Positions 51,200 to 61,868 of a stretch of DNA of 64,000 nt are shown here, piece by piece (the first letter of the stretch is position 1; every line of letters begins with the position of its first letter). The DNA is taken from assembly GCA_937124965.1 (NCBI GenBank), contig CAKZLB010000040.1, forward strand, positions 62,001 through 126,000. The letters run 5' to 3'. Source of the stretch: an uncultured Bacteroidota bacterium (GTDB lineage Bacteria > Bacteroidota > Bacteroidia > NS11-12g > UBA9320). Made by a program: the position numbers and the translations under genes. The notes beneath the pieces are model-generated. The model ran no database searches and was not told the origin of the DNA. It was given only the letters and a program-made list of their open reading frames with translations.

Positions 51200-53350
51200 A
51201 TGAAGAGAATCTACCTAATACTATCCCTTATTATAATTGGGTTTGGTATTGATGCAAAAGCTGATGAAGGCATGTGGTTGCCGCATCTAATTCAAGGACA
51301 AACGTATGACGAAATGGTCCGATTGGGTGTTGAACTAACACCAGAACAAATTTATGATGTAAATAATTCAAGTCTAAAAGACGCAATCGTTCGTTTAGGT
51401 CGGGGGTTTTGTACCGGTGAAATTATTTCATCGCAAGGTTTAATGCTTACGAACCACCATTGTGGTTTCGGATCTATTCAAAGTTTAAGTTCTGCTGGTG
51501 AAAAGAATTACCTTGAACGAGGATTTTGGGCTAAAACTAAAAAAGAAGAATTAGCTGCAGGTTTTTCTGTATCGTTTTTGAAAAAGATTGAAGATGTAAC
51601 AGAAGAAGTAACGAAAGGTCTTACTGAAGGTATGACATTAAGTGAGAGATCTGCCAAAATTCGAGAAAGATCAATTGCGATTCAAAAAAGATACAACGAT
51701 GAAAAAGCACATTTAAGCGGTACAGTGAAATCTTTTTTTGAAGGAAATAATTACTATGTTTTTATTTATCAAACATTTCCAGATGTTAGACTTGTAGGAA
51801 CCCCTCCACAATCATTAGGTAAGTTCGGCGGTGAAACTGACAACTGGATGTGGCCAAGACATACATGTGATTTTTCTATGTTTAGAGTGTATGCTGACAA
51901 AGACAACAATCCAGCAGAATACAGTGAAGATAACGTTCCTTACACTCCAAAGCATCACTTGCCAATTGCAATGAATGGAGTAAAAGAAGGAGATTTTGCA
52001 ATGATTTTTGGTTACCCTGGAAGCACAGACAGATACCTTACTTCATACGGAGTAAACTTTGCTACTGAGACTGAATTTCCAGCACGTGTAAAAGTTCGAA
52101 GAAATAAATTAGACATTTACGAGAAGTATATGTCGATGAACGAAGCAAACAAGTTAATGTACGCTTCGAAGTACGCTGGAGTAAGTAATTATTGGAAAAA
52201 CTTCATGGGGCAAACAAGAGGGCTTAAAAGACTTGACATCGCTTCAAGAAAAAAGTCTGAGGAGCAAGCATTTAAGAAATGGGCAAATGCAGATCCTAAA
52301 AGAAAAGCTACGTATGGTAATGTTATTGATCTTTACGAAGAAGGATTCAAAACATTAAACCAGTATAAGATGTCGCAGGTATATCTTGTAGAAGAAGCAA
52401 TTATTGGTATTGAAGGATTACTATACTCTTACCGTTTTAGTGGTTTATTGGATTCTATGTCGGATGAGGATAGAGCGAAAATGGCTGCAGGGTTAGCTTC
52501 TCAAGTTGATGGTCATTATAAGGACTACATTAAAGATCTAGATCAAGAAGTATGTGCTGCCATGTTGAAGCATTACTACAATGATATTCCGAAAGACCAA
52601 CAACCAGCTGAGTTTTTGAAGATGGTTACTAAATACAAAGGTGATTTTGACGCAATGGCTGCAAAGATTTTCAAAAAATCAATGTTTGTAGATAAAGAAA
52701 AGACTTTAGCATTCTTAGCTAAGCCAAAGACTAAGAAGCTTCAGAAAGATCCATTATTTCAATTACAGGATATATTCATCGGACACTATCGCTCTGTAAT
52801 TGCACCTCAAATTGCTAGTTCGTACGAATCTTTAGCAAAGGCTAAGCGTTTATACGTTAAAGGGCTAATGGAAATGAATCCAAACAAAGCATACGCGTCT
52901 GATGCAAACAGCACAATGCGATTGACTTACGGTTCTGTTAAGGATTATTACCCTGCAGATGCGGTTCATTACAACTACTTTACAACTATGGATGGTGTGT
53001 TAGAGAAATATGTTCCTGGAGATATTGAATTTGATTTACCAAACAGATTTGTTGATTTAGCAAAAAGTAGAACATATGGGAAGTACGCTGACAAAGACGG
53101 AGAACTTCACGTTTGTTTCTTATCAAACAACGATATCACTGGTGGTAATTCGGGAAGTCCAGTTATCAATTCAAAAGGTCACTTAATCGGTACCGCATTT
53201 GACGGAAACTGGGAAGCAATGAGTGGAGATATCGCTTTCGAACCTGAATTACAGCGAACCATTTCTGTTGATATCAGATATACCTTATGGGTTATCGATG
53301 TTTATGCACAAGCAGGACATTTAGTCGACGAAATGACGTTGGTAAAGTAA
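51200..53350 (+). CDS. S46 dipeptidyl-peptidase, DPP7-like (hydrophobic P1)
   Basis: A 716-residue S46 peptidase with signal peptide 1-21 (ending IDAKA). Catalytic His in LMLTNHHCGFGSI and S651 in TGGNSGSPVIN. The specificity position 18 residues later is Gly (G669, AFDGNWEAMSGDIAF), as in DPP7, which prefers hydrophobic P1 residues. Its 3' end is followed by a strong terminator. It probably acts with the DPP11-like neighbour in complementary peptide digestion. Confidence 0.88.
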   Translation: MKRIYLILSLIIIGFGIDAKADEGMWLPHLIQGQTYDEMVRLGVELTPEQIYDVNNSSLKDAIVRLGRGFCTGEIISSQGLMLTNHHCGFGSIQSLSSAGEKNYLERGFWAKTKKEELAAGFSVSFLKKIEDVTEEVTKGLTEGMTLSERSAKIRERSIAIQKRYNDEKAHLSGTVKSFFEGNNYYVFIYQTFPDVRLVGTPPQSLGKFGGETDNWMWPRHTCDFSMFRVYADKDNNPAEYSEDNVPYTPKHHLPIAMNGVKEGDFAMIFGYPGSTDRYLTSYGVNFATETEFPARVKVRRNKLDIYEKYMSMNEANKLMYASKYAGVSNYWKNFMGQTRGLKRLDIASRKKSEEQAFKKWANADPKRKATYGNVIDLYEEGFKTLNQYKMSQVYLVEEAIIGIEGLLYSYRFSGLLDSMSDEDRAKMAAGLASQVDGHYKDYIKDLDQEVCAAMLKHYYNDIPKDQQPAEFLKMVTKYKGDFDAMAAKIFKKSMFVDKEKTLAFLAKPKTKKLQKDPLFQLQDIFIGHYRSVIAPQIASSYESLAKAKRLYVKGLMEMNPNKAYASDANSTMRLTYGSVKDYYPADAVHYNYFTTMDGVLEKYVPGDIEFDLPNRFVDLAKSRTYGKYADKDGELHVCFLSNNDITGGNSGSPVINSKGHLIGTAFDGNWEAMSGDIAFEPELQRTISVDIRYTLWVIDVYAQAGHLVDEMTLVK

Positions 53351-53368
53351 TTTAGCTTTCTCAATAGA

Positions 53369-53406
53369 AAAGAGGTTGTCTTATATGAGGCAACCTCTTT
53401 TTTTTT
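53369..53406 (+). terminator. strong intrinsic terminator after the S46 pair
   Basis: A perfect 10-bp stem AAAGAGGTTG / CAACCTCTTT with a 12-base loop is followed by a run of T. It also lies just after the stop of the convergent YyaL-like gene and may serve both strands. Confidence 0.8.
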
Positions 53407-53411
53407 GGTAA

Positions 53412-55457
53412 CTATTCTTTTATAATGGTTAAAGCTTTCTCTACAGAGTCAACTGGGGTATGACATTGAGAACCTTTACACACATAAATCAAGGTCTTAT
53501 CTTTCACATATCTACCTTCAAAAATCGACAGTTCATTACTATTTTTACTTGCAAAAACGGTAATTTCAGGTGAGTAACCAGACTTGTTAATGTCTGATGC
53601 CAAATCAAAGGCATTGTCCCCCACTATTACTACTTCCTTATAGTTTCCAAACGCCTCTAACATTGCAATCATCCAATTGCTAAACCCTGAACCATAATTT
53701 TCAATTCTAGGAGCAATCTTGTCGATCATTTCAAGAGCAATTGACCTATATTTTATGTTATTAAAAATTTTACTCATTCGCAATAAATTCCTACACATCA
53801 TTGAATTCGAAGACGGAATAACGTTATCAAAATAGTCAACCTGTCTTACAACTAAATCTTTTTGATGATGTGGTGTAAAAACGAACATACCTTGCTCATC
53901 GTCATAAAAATTATCTAACGTATACTCGAGTAGATTTCTCGCATGAATCAGCCATTTAGTATCATATTCAATATGATATACGTCTAAAAATCCAGCAATT
54001 ATAGACGCATAATCTTCGAGGAATCCTTGAATTGTGCTCTTTCTTTTTTTAAAGCTATGAAATAAGCTATAATCTTTTTTTAGTTGATATTTTAAAATTG
54101 CTTCAGCGGTTAACAATGCTGATCGTTTGTAATCATCAACACCTGCTGTTTTATACACTGAACAATACGCACTTATAGCGAAGCCATTCCAACTTGTTAA
54201 ACATTTGTCATCTAATCCAGGCTTCGTCCTTTTTTGACGAACATCCAACAACCGGGCTTTGATATCTTCAACTTCCATGTGTAAAATATGAATAGTTGAA
54301 TTTAACTCATCGATAGATTCCTGTTCTGACTGCCTAACAAGAATGTTGTTGTCGTCTTCCCAATATCCACGTGACCCTATTCCAAAGTACACTTCTGCTG
54401 TTTTGTAAAGTGGTCCTAAAACTTCCTCTAACTCATCTTTGGTCCACACATAAAATTTCCCTTCTACACCTTCACTATCAGCATCCAACGCAGAATAAAA
54501 CAAATTCTGATTATTTTGAAAATCATTAATCATGAATTTAGCCGTATCTTGAATCAGTATCAAATACTCTCGGTCGTTTGTAGCACGATAAGCCTCAGAA
54601 TATAGTTCCAGTAATTGCATGTTGTCATAGAGCATTTTTTCAAAATGTGGAACTTTCCATAGTGCGTCGACGCTGTATCTGGCAAAACCGCCTGCTAATT
54701 GATCATAAATTCCACCTCTTGCCATTTTCTTAAGAGTTAAATGAACATGCTGTTTTAAAGGATCATTGTCTCGAATTTCAGCATAGCGAAGAAGAAATAA
54801 ATAGTTATTTGGAAGAGGGAATTTAGGAGCTTTTTTCATCCCCCCATTTTCATGATCAAACTGTTCACTCCATTTTGCAACAGACTTATCAATTTGACTA
54901 TTTATAAGTTTATTATTTGAAACAAATCCAGACACAGAGCTAATGTACGACGACTCTTTAATTCCTTTGAGCAATTTAGAGGCATAATCCTCCAGTTTTA
55001 GTCGATTAGTCTCCCATTCGTTATTGATGGTTTCCAAAAGGCGCAACCAGTTCTCTTTTGTAAAGTATGTGCCAGCATAAAACGGACGACCATCTGGAAA
55101 AGCAAAACAATTGAGCGGCCAACCACCACTGCCGGTTATAAGCTGTGCGGCACTCATATATAACTGGTCAACGTCAGGACGCTCTTCTTTATCCACTTTT
55201 ATACAAATAAAGTATGCGTTCATTATTGCTGCAACAGCATCATTTTCAAAGCTTTCACCTTCCATTACATGGCACCAATGACAAGCAGAGTAACCAATTG
55301 ATATGAGTAACGGCTTATTAAGTTCTTTCGCTCGCATTAGTGTTTCATCACTCCAAGCATACCAATCAACTGGATTATGAGCATGCTGCAACAAGTACGG
55401 ACTAGTTTCTTGAATTAGAGAATTAGTGTGACGATGATCTTTCTGATGACTTTCCAT
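53412..55457 (-). CDS. YyaL/SSP411-type thioredoxin-domain protein
   Basis: A 681-residue protein. An N-terminal DUF255 thioredoxin-like domain (about 10-170) has C59-H-W-C62 in [14 protein letters not shown], preceded by [15 protein letters not shown]. An (alpha/alpha)6-type toroid domain (about 200-600) includes [17 protein letters not shown]. The family is known from bacteria to mammals, where it is linked to fertility, but its reaction is unclear. The ATG at 55457 is preferred because the upstream in-frame extension lacks family similarity. Confidence 0.88.
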   Translation of the reverse strand: MESHQKDHRHTNSLIQETSPYLLQHAHNPVDWYAWSDETLMRAKELNKPLLISIGYSACHWCHVMEGESFENDAVAAIMNAYFICIKVDKEERPDVDQLYMSAAQLITGSGGWPLNCFAFPDGRPFYAGTYFTKENWLRLLETINNEWETNRLKLEDYASKLLKGIKESSYISSVSGFVSNNKLINSQIDKSVAKWSEQFDHENGGMKKAPKFPLPNNYLFLLRYAEIRDNDPLKQHVHLTLKKMARGGIYDQLAGGFARYSVDALWKVPHFEKMLYDNMQLLELYSEAYRATNDREYLILIQDTAKFMINDFQNNQNLFYSALDADSEGVEGKFYVWTKDELEEVLGPLYKTAEVYFGIGSRGYWEDDNNILVRQSEQESIDELNSTIHILHMEVEDIKARLLDVRQKRTKPGLDDKCLTSWNGFAISAYCSVYKTAGVDDYKRSALLTAEAILKYQLKKDYSLFHSFKKRKSTIQGFLEDYASIIAGFLDVYHIEYDTKWLIHARNLLEYTLDNFYDDEQGMFVFTPHHQKDLVVRQVDYFDNVIPSSNSMMCRNLLRMSKIFNNIKYRSIALEMIDKIAPRIENYGSGFSNWMIAMLEAFGNYKEVVIVGDNAFDLASDINKSGYSPEITVFASKNSNELSIFEGRYVKDKTLIYVCKGSQCHTPVDSVEKALTIIKE

Positions 55458-55726
55458 TATACTGCAATTTCGTAAATAGTATTCACTTACACCTGAGTTC
55501 AATCATTATTTATGATTAAGGGCGTTTGGAAGAATGTCATGTTGTTGCCCCTCACCCGATATCCTTCGCTGGCTCTGATTCACTTAGTTCACAACATCTT
55601 CTCAAAACTATCTTGTTTACTGAGTATTATGAATTTATAATCCAATTATAGATGAATCGAAATCAAGTTTAGAGTAAAAACAAAATCATTATTCTTTCGG
55701 TTTTAATTTAACGTTTATATTTAAGC

Positions 55727-55734
55727 TATTTTTG
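55727..55734 (+). promoter_or_regulatory. -7 promoter box (TATTTTTG) of the large T9SS cargo gene
   Basis: Exact TAnnTTTG match ending 5 bases before the ATG at 55740. The remaining 55458-55726 contains no gene or hairpin I can support. Confidence 0.5.
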
Positions 55735-55739
55735 ACTCA

Positions 55740-58700
55740 ATGATCCTAATTCGCTCTGTACAAAATGCCTTTCTTCTGCTTCTACTAGTGTTTCTAGCAA
55801 ACACAAAAGTGGAAGCTCAATACACGTCCATTGGAGATGTCACCTTTGCCTCGAACACTTTTGGCCCAATGGTGGCTAGATCTGATAGTGCAAATGCTTA
55901 TAGCAGGCACGCATACATTTATCCTGAAGCTTCACTAGGAAGACTCCGTCATGGAGACTCCATTCGTATGATCCAATTTTACAAGCTTGGTGCGAACGTA
56001 TATTTGGGAGACCCATCGTTCCGAATTTATATAGGAATGTCTGATTCTTCCGATTTTGGATTTTCAAATATCAAAAGTTGGACTTCGGAGTTAAAAGCAA
56101 ATGGAGTAATGAAGGTATTTGACAATACAATATCGTCTATTGTTGATGCTTCAGAGGGTTACAAGTCATTTCCATTTGATTCTGTCTTTTTATTCGACAC
56201 AACGAAAGGAAAAAATCTTAAGATTATGGTAGAATTTGAGCAGAATCAAATTCAAAATGCTGGCATACCTACATGGGGTTATGAAAATGATAATTCAGTT
56301 GCCGGTTTTGTATCAAACAATGAATCAAAATACGATTATAATCCAAGTAGTTTGCTTACAGACTCTACGCGATTTACTAATGTTCGCAAGCCGTCTATCC
56401 GACTATTTCATCAAAAATATGATGTCAACGCTGAAGTTACGAAGATTTATTGTCTTGGTGAATTAGCATTGCTCATGAACCCAATTGATACAATTAAATT
56501 TTTAGTTGATGGAACTGGTTTAAAAACTGGATTTAACAAAGGTTTTGAAGTAAGAGTATCAGGAGCTAATACATACAGGGATACAGTGTTTGCTGATACC
56601 TTGAAGTTATTTGATAGCCAAATGCTCTATTCAACAAAGTATAAGCCTTCTAAAACTGGCATTGATACAATCACCATTCGACCAATTGGTGATGATTACA
56701 TATTAGACGACACAAGTGTTTTGGTTCGGCGTATATCAACAAATATCTTAAGTCAAAACAATCCGTTAATTCCAAACGCACCTTTTGGTGTTGGGTTTTC
56801 TGGCTCTAACGGTGATTTTGTGGCAAAGTATTACACGGATAGTAATTTCATTAATCAAGTGAAAATCGGGTTCTTAACCAATACGCAAGAACGTTTCAAT
56901 GTTGGAATTTGGGAAGAAGACTCAAATGGAGCTCCTGGTAAGCTATTGTATATTTCCGATACCTTACTAACAGTCAATGGTCAGTATATTCAACCAATTT
57001 TGCCGAAGGTTCAAGTTAAAAATGGATACTTTGTAGGCATTCGTCAACTTGACAACACAAACGTTGGTTTTCAGTATGAAAGTGAAGTGCCTATTCGAAA
57101 CGATATCTTTTATTTCACATCTCCTCCTGGAAATACGAACTGGACGGTTTTTAGCTCTCCAGCTACAGATTTTAATGTAGATATTCAACCTAGAATTCAA
57201 GTTAATAATGACGTCTCGGTTCTTAGTATTTTAAATCCAAATGATTTAGACACATTTGAATTTGATATTAACAAGTCGTTTTATCCTAAAGCATTAGTGT
57301 ATAACTACGGTGCGAGAGACCAAAAGGCACCGTTTGACTTAGTTTGTGAGGCAAGAGATCGTTTTAATAATGTGGTGTACTCTAGTACAGAAATAATCAC
57401 GATAAACTCAGAGGACAGTCTTGAAGTTACGTTTAAAGACTCATTTTCGTTAGGTAATTATGGCGATATAAGAATGATGGTTTATCCAAAACTTGCTGTT
57501 GAGGAAGCTAAAGAAAACGATACCGCAAGTGTCGATTTTAGTATTTACGTAAGTTATGATGTACAAGTAGAATCGTTTTTTGATCCTGTTAATGGGAATC
57601 AATATGAATTTAATAAAGATCGCGTAGGTCCAACAGTTCGTATTGTGAATTTTGGTTCAAAAGACCAAGACAATATTCGGGTAACGTCGCGCATGGTCAA
57701 AGACGGTCAATATGCACGTGAACAAACAAAGTCGCTCAGTTTGATCGGTGGTGGATCCCAAATTATGTCATTTGATTCTGTTACAATTCCATTTGCGGGT
57801 GATGTTACGTTTGAAGTATTCTGTTTCAATACGATAGATAGTTTTCCGACAAATGATACTGCACGAGTTACCGTTGAAGTTGTTCGGAGTAATGATATGG
57901 GTGTTGTTTCTATATTTAGACCAAGAGACAGCTCTATTTTTAACAGAAACGAAGTATTTAGACCTTATGTAACATTCAGAAATTTTGGTTTAGGAGATCA
58001 AGATTCTGTGGTTTTGACAAGCACAATTTCCCAATTAGACGGAACTGTTCTTTATCGTGATACCTTATCCAGGGCTATTCCTAAATTGAGTACAATACAA
58101 CTGCTGTTTAAAGATTTCAAAGCTCCAGATTCAGCTCAAACATTGGTATTTGAAACGAAATCATGGATTGCAGGAGATCAAGATAGCACAAATGATTCTC
58201 TCTCATCTGAGTTTTTTATTCGAACCAAGACAGATTTAGCAGCTACACAAATCCTCTCTCCTACTTCAGATTCGTTGTATTTACTTGGAGATTCCATGAC
58301 ACCTAATGTACAAATCACAAATACAGGGAACTCTCCAATAGCTTCAGGAGCAACAATAAAATGCAGAATAACCAACAGTAATGGTGTAATGCAGTACTTC
58401 GACTCTGTTGATGCAAATAATGGCTTCCAGTTAGAAGAAAACAAACGTTTTGATTTTAAATCATTTAAACCTTTAAATCGTGATAAATACACCACGGTTT
58501 TCTTCATAGATTTTCCTTCGGATGGGGAGCGTTCCAACGATACAATTTCTAATAGATTTGAGGCAGCTCTTCGTAATTCTATAAAAATAAATGCAGTCGC
58601 GTTACCAGAAGTTGAGCAAGTATACCAACTGAATAAAGATACTATGAAGTTTGACTATTCTATCGTTAACGATGGTTTGAATGACATTGTTTCTCCGGTT

Positions 58701-59516
58701 TTCGTTTCAGTTATATTAGAAGAGTCTGGCCAACAGGTGTATCAGCATTTGGATACAATTTTTAACCTTACTTCAGAAGATATTTCGAACAGAACAGCTC
58801 CAGATTATATCCCGCTACAAACTGGAACGTATGAGCTCACTATCAATATTTCCAATGCTGAGGATCAACAAATTAATGATAACGAAAGAAGTTTCAACGT
58901 TTTTGTTTCTTTAGCGAATGACGTATTACCCGTAAAACTTGTATCTCCCCAAAATGACTCATTGGTATTCGCGAATCGAGTATATGCGCCAAAAGGTGAG
59001 GTTAAAAATATTGGAGATAGTTCACAGTTAATAGAGTTTTCAACTTCCTATATCATTGAATTTGGTGGAACGCAAGTCTATAATTCAAATAAAAACATCA
59101 CACTAGAATCGGGATCAACGTCATTAGTAGTTTTTGATAGCGTATTTAATCCAAAGACTCCTGGGATTTATGACATGATGCTCATAACACGTTTGGGCAG
59201 CGATCAGGTTAAAACGAACGACACTCTAACTGGAAGTTTTGAAGTTGATTTTAACAGCTCGATAAAGGATTTAAGTATTTTAGGAATTGAAGTGTATCCT
59301 AACCCAGCGACTGATGTTATTTCTATATCATCAAAAAATATTGACGTTAAAACAGCAGCATTATATGATGTTTCAGGTAGATTGTTGACTGCTAAAGAGT
59401 TTAATAATAACGAGGCTCAAGAACTAAACCTTGAAAAGATTACGCCACAGACAGGTTGGTTGAAAATTGACACGGAATATGGAGTCTATTGGACTAAGAT
59501 TTTAATACTCAAGTAG
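55740..59516 (+). CDS. giant T9SS cargo protein with six ~114-residue repeats
   Basis: A 1258-residue exported protein. Signal peptide 1-26 (ending NTKVEA). Residues 27-490 form an unrecognised beta-rich region with a repeated VGFSGSNGDF/GIWEEDSNGAPG-like part. Six diverged repeats then start at about 490, 606, 718, 831, 946 and 1060. Each begins with a stretch like NDVSVLSILNP or NDMGVVSIFRP, followed by a V-x-N-x-G (for example YNYGARDQ, VNFGSKDQ, RNFGLGDQ); this resembles CARDB/Ig-like domains. Residues 1180-1258 are a type A T9SS sorting domain (EVYPNPATDVISI). A surface adhesin or scaffold is plausible; function is unproven. Confidence 0.85.
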   Translation: MILIRSVQNAFLLLLLVFLANTKVEAQYTSIGDVTFASNTFGPMVARSDSANAYSRHAYIYPEASLGRLRHGDSIRMIQFYKLGANVYLGDPSFRIYIGMSDSSDFGFSNIKSWTSELKANGVMKVFDNTISSIVDASEGYKSFPFDSVFLFDTTKGKNLKIMVEFEQNQIQNAGIPTWGYENDNSVAGFVSNNESKYDYNPSSLLTDSTRFTNVRKPSIRLFHQKYDVNAEVTKIYCLGELALLMNPIDTIKFLVDGTGLKTGFNKGFEVRVSGANTYRDTVFADTLKLFDSQMLYSTKYKPSKTGIDTITIRPIGDDYILDDTSVLVRRISTNILSQNNPLIPNAPFGVGFSGSNGDFVAKYYTDSNFINQVKIGFLTNTQERFNVGIWEEDSNGAPGKLLYISDTLLTVNGQYIQPILPKVQVKNGYFVGIRQLDNTNVGFQYESEVPIRNDIFYFTSPPGNTNWTVFSSPATDFNVDIQPRIQVNNDVSVLSILNPNDLDTFEFDINKSFYPKALVYNYGARDQKAPFDLVCEARDRFNNVVYSSTEIITINSEDSLEVTFKDSFSLGNYGDIRMMVYPKLAVEEAKENDTASVDFSIYVSYDVQVESFFDPVNGNQYEFNKDRVGPTVRIVNFGSKDQDNIRVTSRMVKDGQYAREQTKSLSLIGGGSQIMSFDSVTIPFAGDVTFEVFCFNTIDSFPTNDTARVTVEVVRSNDMGVVSIFRPRDSSIFNRNEVFRPYVTFRNFGLGDQDSVVLTSTISQLDGTVLYRDTLSRAIPKLSTIQLLFKDFKAPDSAQTLVFETKSWIAGDQDSTNDSLSSEFFIRTKTDLAATQILSPTSDSLYLLGDSMTPNVQITNTGNSPIASGATIKCRITNSNGVMQYFDSVDANNGFQLEENKRFDFKSFKPLNRDKYTTVFFIDFPSDGERSNDTISNRFEAALRNSIKINAVALPEVEQVYQLNKDTMKFDYSIVNDGLNDIVSPVFVSVILEESGQQVYQHLDTIFNLTSEDISNRTAPDYIPLQTGTYELTINISNAEDQQINDNERSFNVFVSLANDVLPVKLVSPQNDSLVFANRVYAPKGEVKNIGDSSQLIEFSTSYIIEFGGTQVYNSNKNITLESGSTSLVVFDSVFNPKTPGIYDMMLITRLGSDQVKTNDTLTGSFEVDFNSSIKDLSILGIEVYPNPATDVISISSKNIDVKTAALYDVSGRLLTAKEFNNNEAQELNLEKITPQTGWLKIDTEYGVYWTKILILK
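57207..59250 (+). repeat. six tandem diverged CARDB/Ig-like coding repeats
   Basis: Repeat units about 342 bases (114 codons) apart within the T9SS cargo gene. They are similar at protein level, with conserved unit start (ND-x3-x-S-I) and Asn-x-Gly turns, but are strongly diverged in DNA. Confidence 0.7.
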
Positions 59517-59520
59517 TCGT

Positions 59521-61182
59521 TTATTGAACGATTCCCTGATGTTTAGAGATCATTGTAATTTTACCTTCTTTATTTTCCGAGTAAAATTCTAACACAACAG
59601 GTTTTTCGGCAGGCAAAGTAGATAGGCTGATACCGATTTTGGCAAAATTACTCTCAAAAACTTCTGCATCGTACGTCCATTTTGTTTTTAAATATTTAAA
59701 AAACAAGAAGCGTTTTTTAATTCTGACCTTACACGAAACGTATGATTGGTTTGGAGCAAATATGGTAATAGACATATCTCGTTTAAACTTACTTGAGTCA
59801 ATATCTACCACGCTTGCTTTAGAATAGTCGAATTGTTTGTCGGCTCCAGTCATTATAAGAGCCAGTTTAAAATTTGGAGCACCATTACCTGATAGATAAT
59901 CAGGGTGGAGCGATAAATGAGAAGATTGAATTATTATTCTCTTTAACTGATCTGGTGTCAACGAGGTATTCGCCTGCCATAAACAAGCAGAAAGTCCAGT
60001 TATGATTGGCGCAGAATACGAAGTTCCATTTCCTGTTCCATTTCCATAAGTGGTTGCGATACGCGTATTTTTACCTAGAGCGGTCACATCGGGTTTTAAC
60101 CGAAGATCAGCGGTAGGCCCGGGTGAACTGAATTTAGTAGGCTCTAATGAGTTATCTACTGCACCAACTACAAGAATTTCTTCTACGTCTGCTGGAAAAT
60201 CCAGCTTTCCCCATGACTTGTTCCCATCATTTCCTGCAGAACTAACTACAAACATACCGCGTGATGCAGCATACGCTGCTCCCCTACTAATGTATGCCGT
60301 TTTTCCATCCAATTGTTCATGCGTGTGATTCAACCTTTCTTCATCAAACTTATTGTACCCCAAAGAACTATTAATCACATCAACGCCTAAACTATCCGCT
60401 ATCTCAGCTGCACGAACCCAATTTAGCTCTTCTAACCACGTTTCATAATAGTTACTTTCGGTCCGTATGAGCACATAGTTAGCCTCTGGTGCAGAACCAA
60501 TAAAAGTTGAAGGTTTGTTTGCTGTTAATATTCCTAAAACATGTAATCCATGATCATCGTCATCGTAGACACTTGTTTCTAAATCCACCAAATCATTGGT
60601 ATAAATAACGCCATTTCTATCAAATAAGGGCTTAAATAAACTAAGCTCATTTGCCTTTCGAAACCCTGCATCAAACACTGCAATAACCATATTTTGTCCT
60701 TGATAACCCGCATTGTGTAAAGATGTTCCATTGTTTAGTTCTAATTGATTAAGGCCTTTGCCATAATCCATCTTAGCGTCAGACTCAGCTTGTCTTCCAT
60801 TGATTCCCGTTGCTCTGGCACTTTTTCCTAAATACACAACATCCTTAACAAAAAACTTAATTTTCAATTGCCAAGCAGTATCCATCGATTGAGTAGTAAT
60901 CACTGCTCCATTCAACCATTTCGAAACATAACGAACATGCAAAGATGGTTTTGTTATATTGGTGATGTAGGCCTTAGTGACAGGTAAATCAGCGGAGTCA
61001 ATCGGTATGTTTAAACGTTCACGCCTTTCAATACTTCTTTGTGAAAGGAATAATTCAGGTTTGGAAATATCAACATAATTTAGGCCTTTATCTTCAAATT
61101 GAACAAAGAAGTGATAATCTGTTTGAGCGTTTGCAAATGCATAACCGAAGCATATAAGTAAAATCGATAAAAATAGTCTCAA
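59521..61182 (-). CDS. secreted S8 subtilisin-like serine protease
   Basis: A 553-residue protease. The signal peptide MRLFLSILLICFGYAFANAQ is read from a TTG at 61182; a TTG at 61215 is also possible but overlaps the upstream gene by 25 bases. Catalytic Asp in AVFDAGF, His in DDDDHGLHVLGIL and Ser in GNGTSYSAPIITG are all present, with the oxyanion Asn in VSSAGNDGNKSW. The ending lacks a recognisable T9SS sorting domain. It follows two paralogous lipoprotein genes and shares their transcript, so the lipoproteins may be its partners. Confidence 0.85.
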   Translation of the reverse strand: MRLFLSILLICFGYAFANAQTDYHFFVQFEDKGLNYVDISKPELFLSQRSIERRERLNIPIDSADLPVTKAYITNITKPSLHVRYVSKWLNGAVITTQSMDTAWQLKIKFFVKDVVYLGKSARATGINGRQAESDAKMDYGKGLNQLELNNGTSLHNAGYQGQNMVIAVFDAGFRKANELSLFKPLFDRNGVIYTNDLVDLETSVYDDDDHGLHVLGILTANKPSTFIGSAPEANYVLIRTESNYYETWLEELNWVRAAEIADSLGVDVINSSLGYNKFDEERLNHTHEQLDGKTAYISRGAAYAASRGMFVVSSAGNDGNKSWGKLDFPADVEEILVVGAVDNSLEPTKFSSPGPTADLRLKPDVTALGKNTRIATTYGNGTGNGTSYSAPIITGLSACLWQANTSLTPDQLKRIIIQSSHLSLHPDYLSGNGAPNFKLALIMTGADKQFDYSKASVVDIDSSKFKRDMSITIFAPNQSYVSCKVRIKKRFLFFKYLKTKWTYDAEVFESNFAKIGISLSTLPAEKPVVLEFYSENKEGKITMISKHQGIVQ

Positions 61183-61190
61183 GTGAAGTA

Positions 61191-61868
61191 TTATTTGTGT
61201 GCTATTAATTTCCAATGATAATAAAAACCTTTTCGTTTATCCTGTTGTATATCGATTAGCACCGTCTTTTTTTCAATAAGTCCTATATCCGCTGCATAAA
61301 CCTCCCAACGTATTTTTTTCTCAATTATATTCGTGTCAAGTTGCTGTTCAACAATAATTGTATTTGGAAAACTGTCGCGAAGTTCTGCTAAATATAATAT
61401 CGACTCATTGTAACGAAAACGATCTTCTTGAGAATTGTTTAATTGGTTGCCATCCCAATACACCCTATTTTTATAAGGAAATAATAAATTCATTACTTCC
61501 ATGTTGTCTGTTTTTCGCACAGCTCTGAACGCATCTTTGTAGGTAATAAACGAGGAGTGATAATACCAATCCGTAGTATCTGTTTTATAAAAAACATCTA
61601 CTGAAAAGCGATCTGACGAACTAGGTAAATCTGCGATAGAAGAAACATGCTCTTTTCTATAGTATCTGAAGGAATCTGTAGGTAGACCAAAATCACTATA
61701 ATGAACTGAATCTATTTGATAAATCATTTCTTGATCAATCGAGAGCGGATAATAATCAGTAACTGGTATGTTTTCGACAACCCGATCTCCACATGATACT
61801 ATAACGGTGCTTAATATCAGCATTGTAAAAATAAGAACTACATTCTTATTAATGCTTTTGAATATCAT
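61191..61868 (-). CDS. lipoprotein of unknown function (paralogue 2)
   Basis: A 225-residue lipoprotein with lipobox VIVSC (C26). I do not recognise the family. It is a diverged paralogue of the gene upstream: both have a YYP[IL] motif after the lipobox, a YQ[IV]DS segment and an [LV]FP...YWD[AG]N core near the middle. It overlaps the paralogue by 4 bases (ATGA) and lies 8 bases before the subtilase. Confidence 0.7.
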   Translation of the reverse strand: MIFKSINKNVVLIFTMLILSTVIVSCGDRVVENIPVTDYYPLSIDQEMIYQIDSVHYSDFGLPTDSFRYYRKEHVSSIADLPSSSDRFSVDVFYKTDTTDWYYHSSFITYKDAFRAVRKTDNMEVMNLLFPYKNRVYWDGNQLNNSQEDRFRYNESILYLAELRDSFPNTIIVEQQLDTNIIEKKIRWEVYAADIGLIEKKTVLIDIQQDKRKGFYYHWKLIAHK

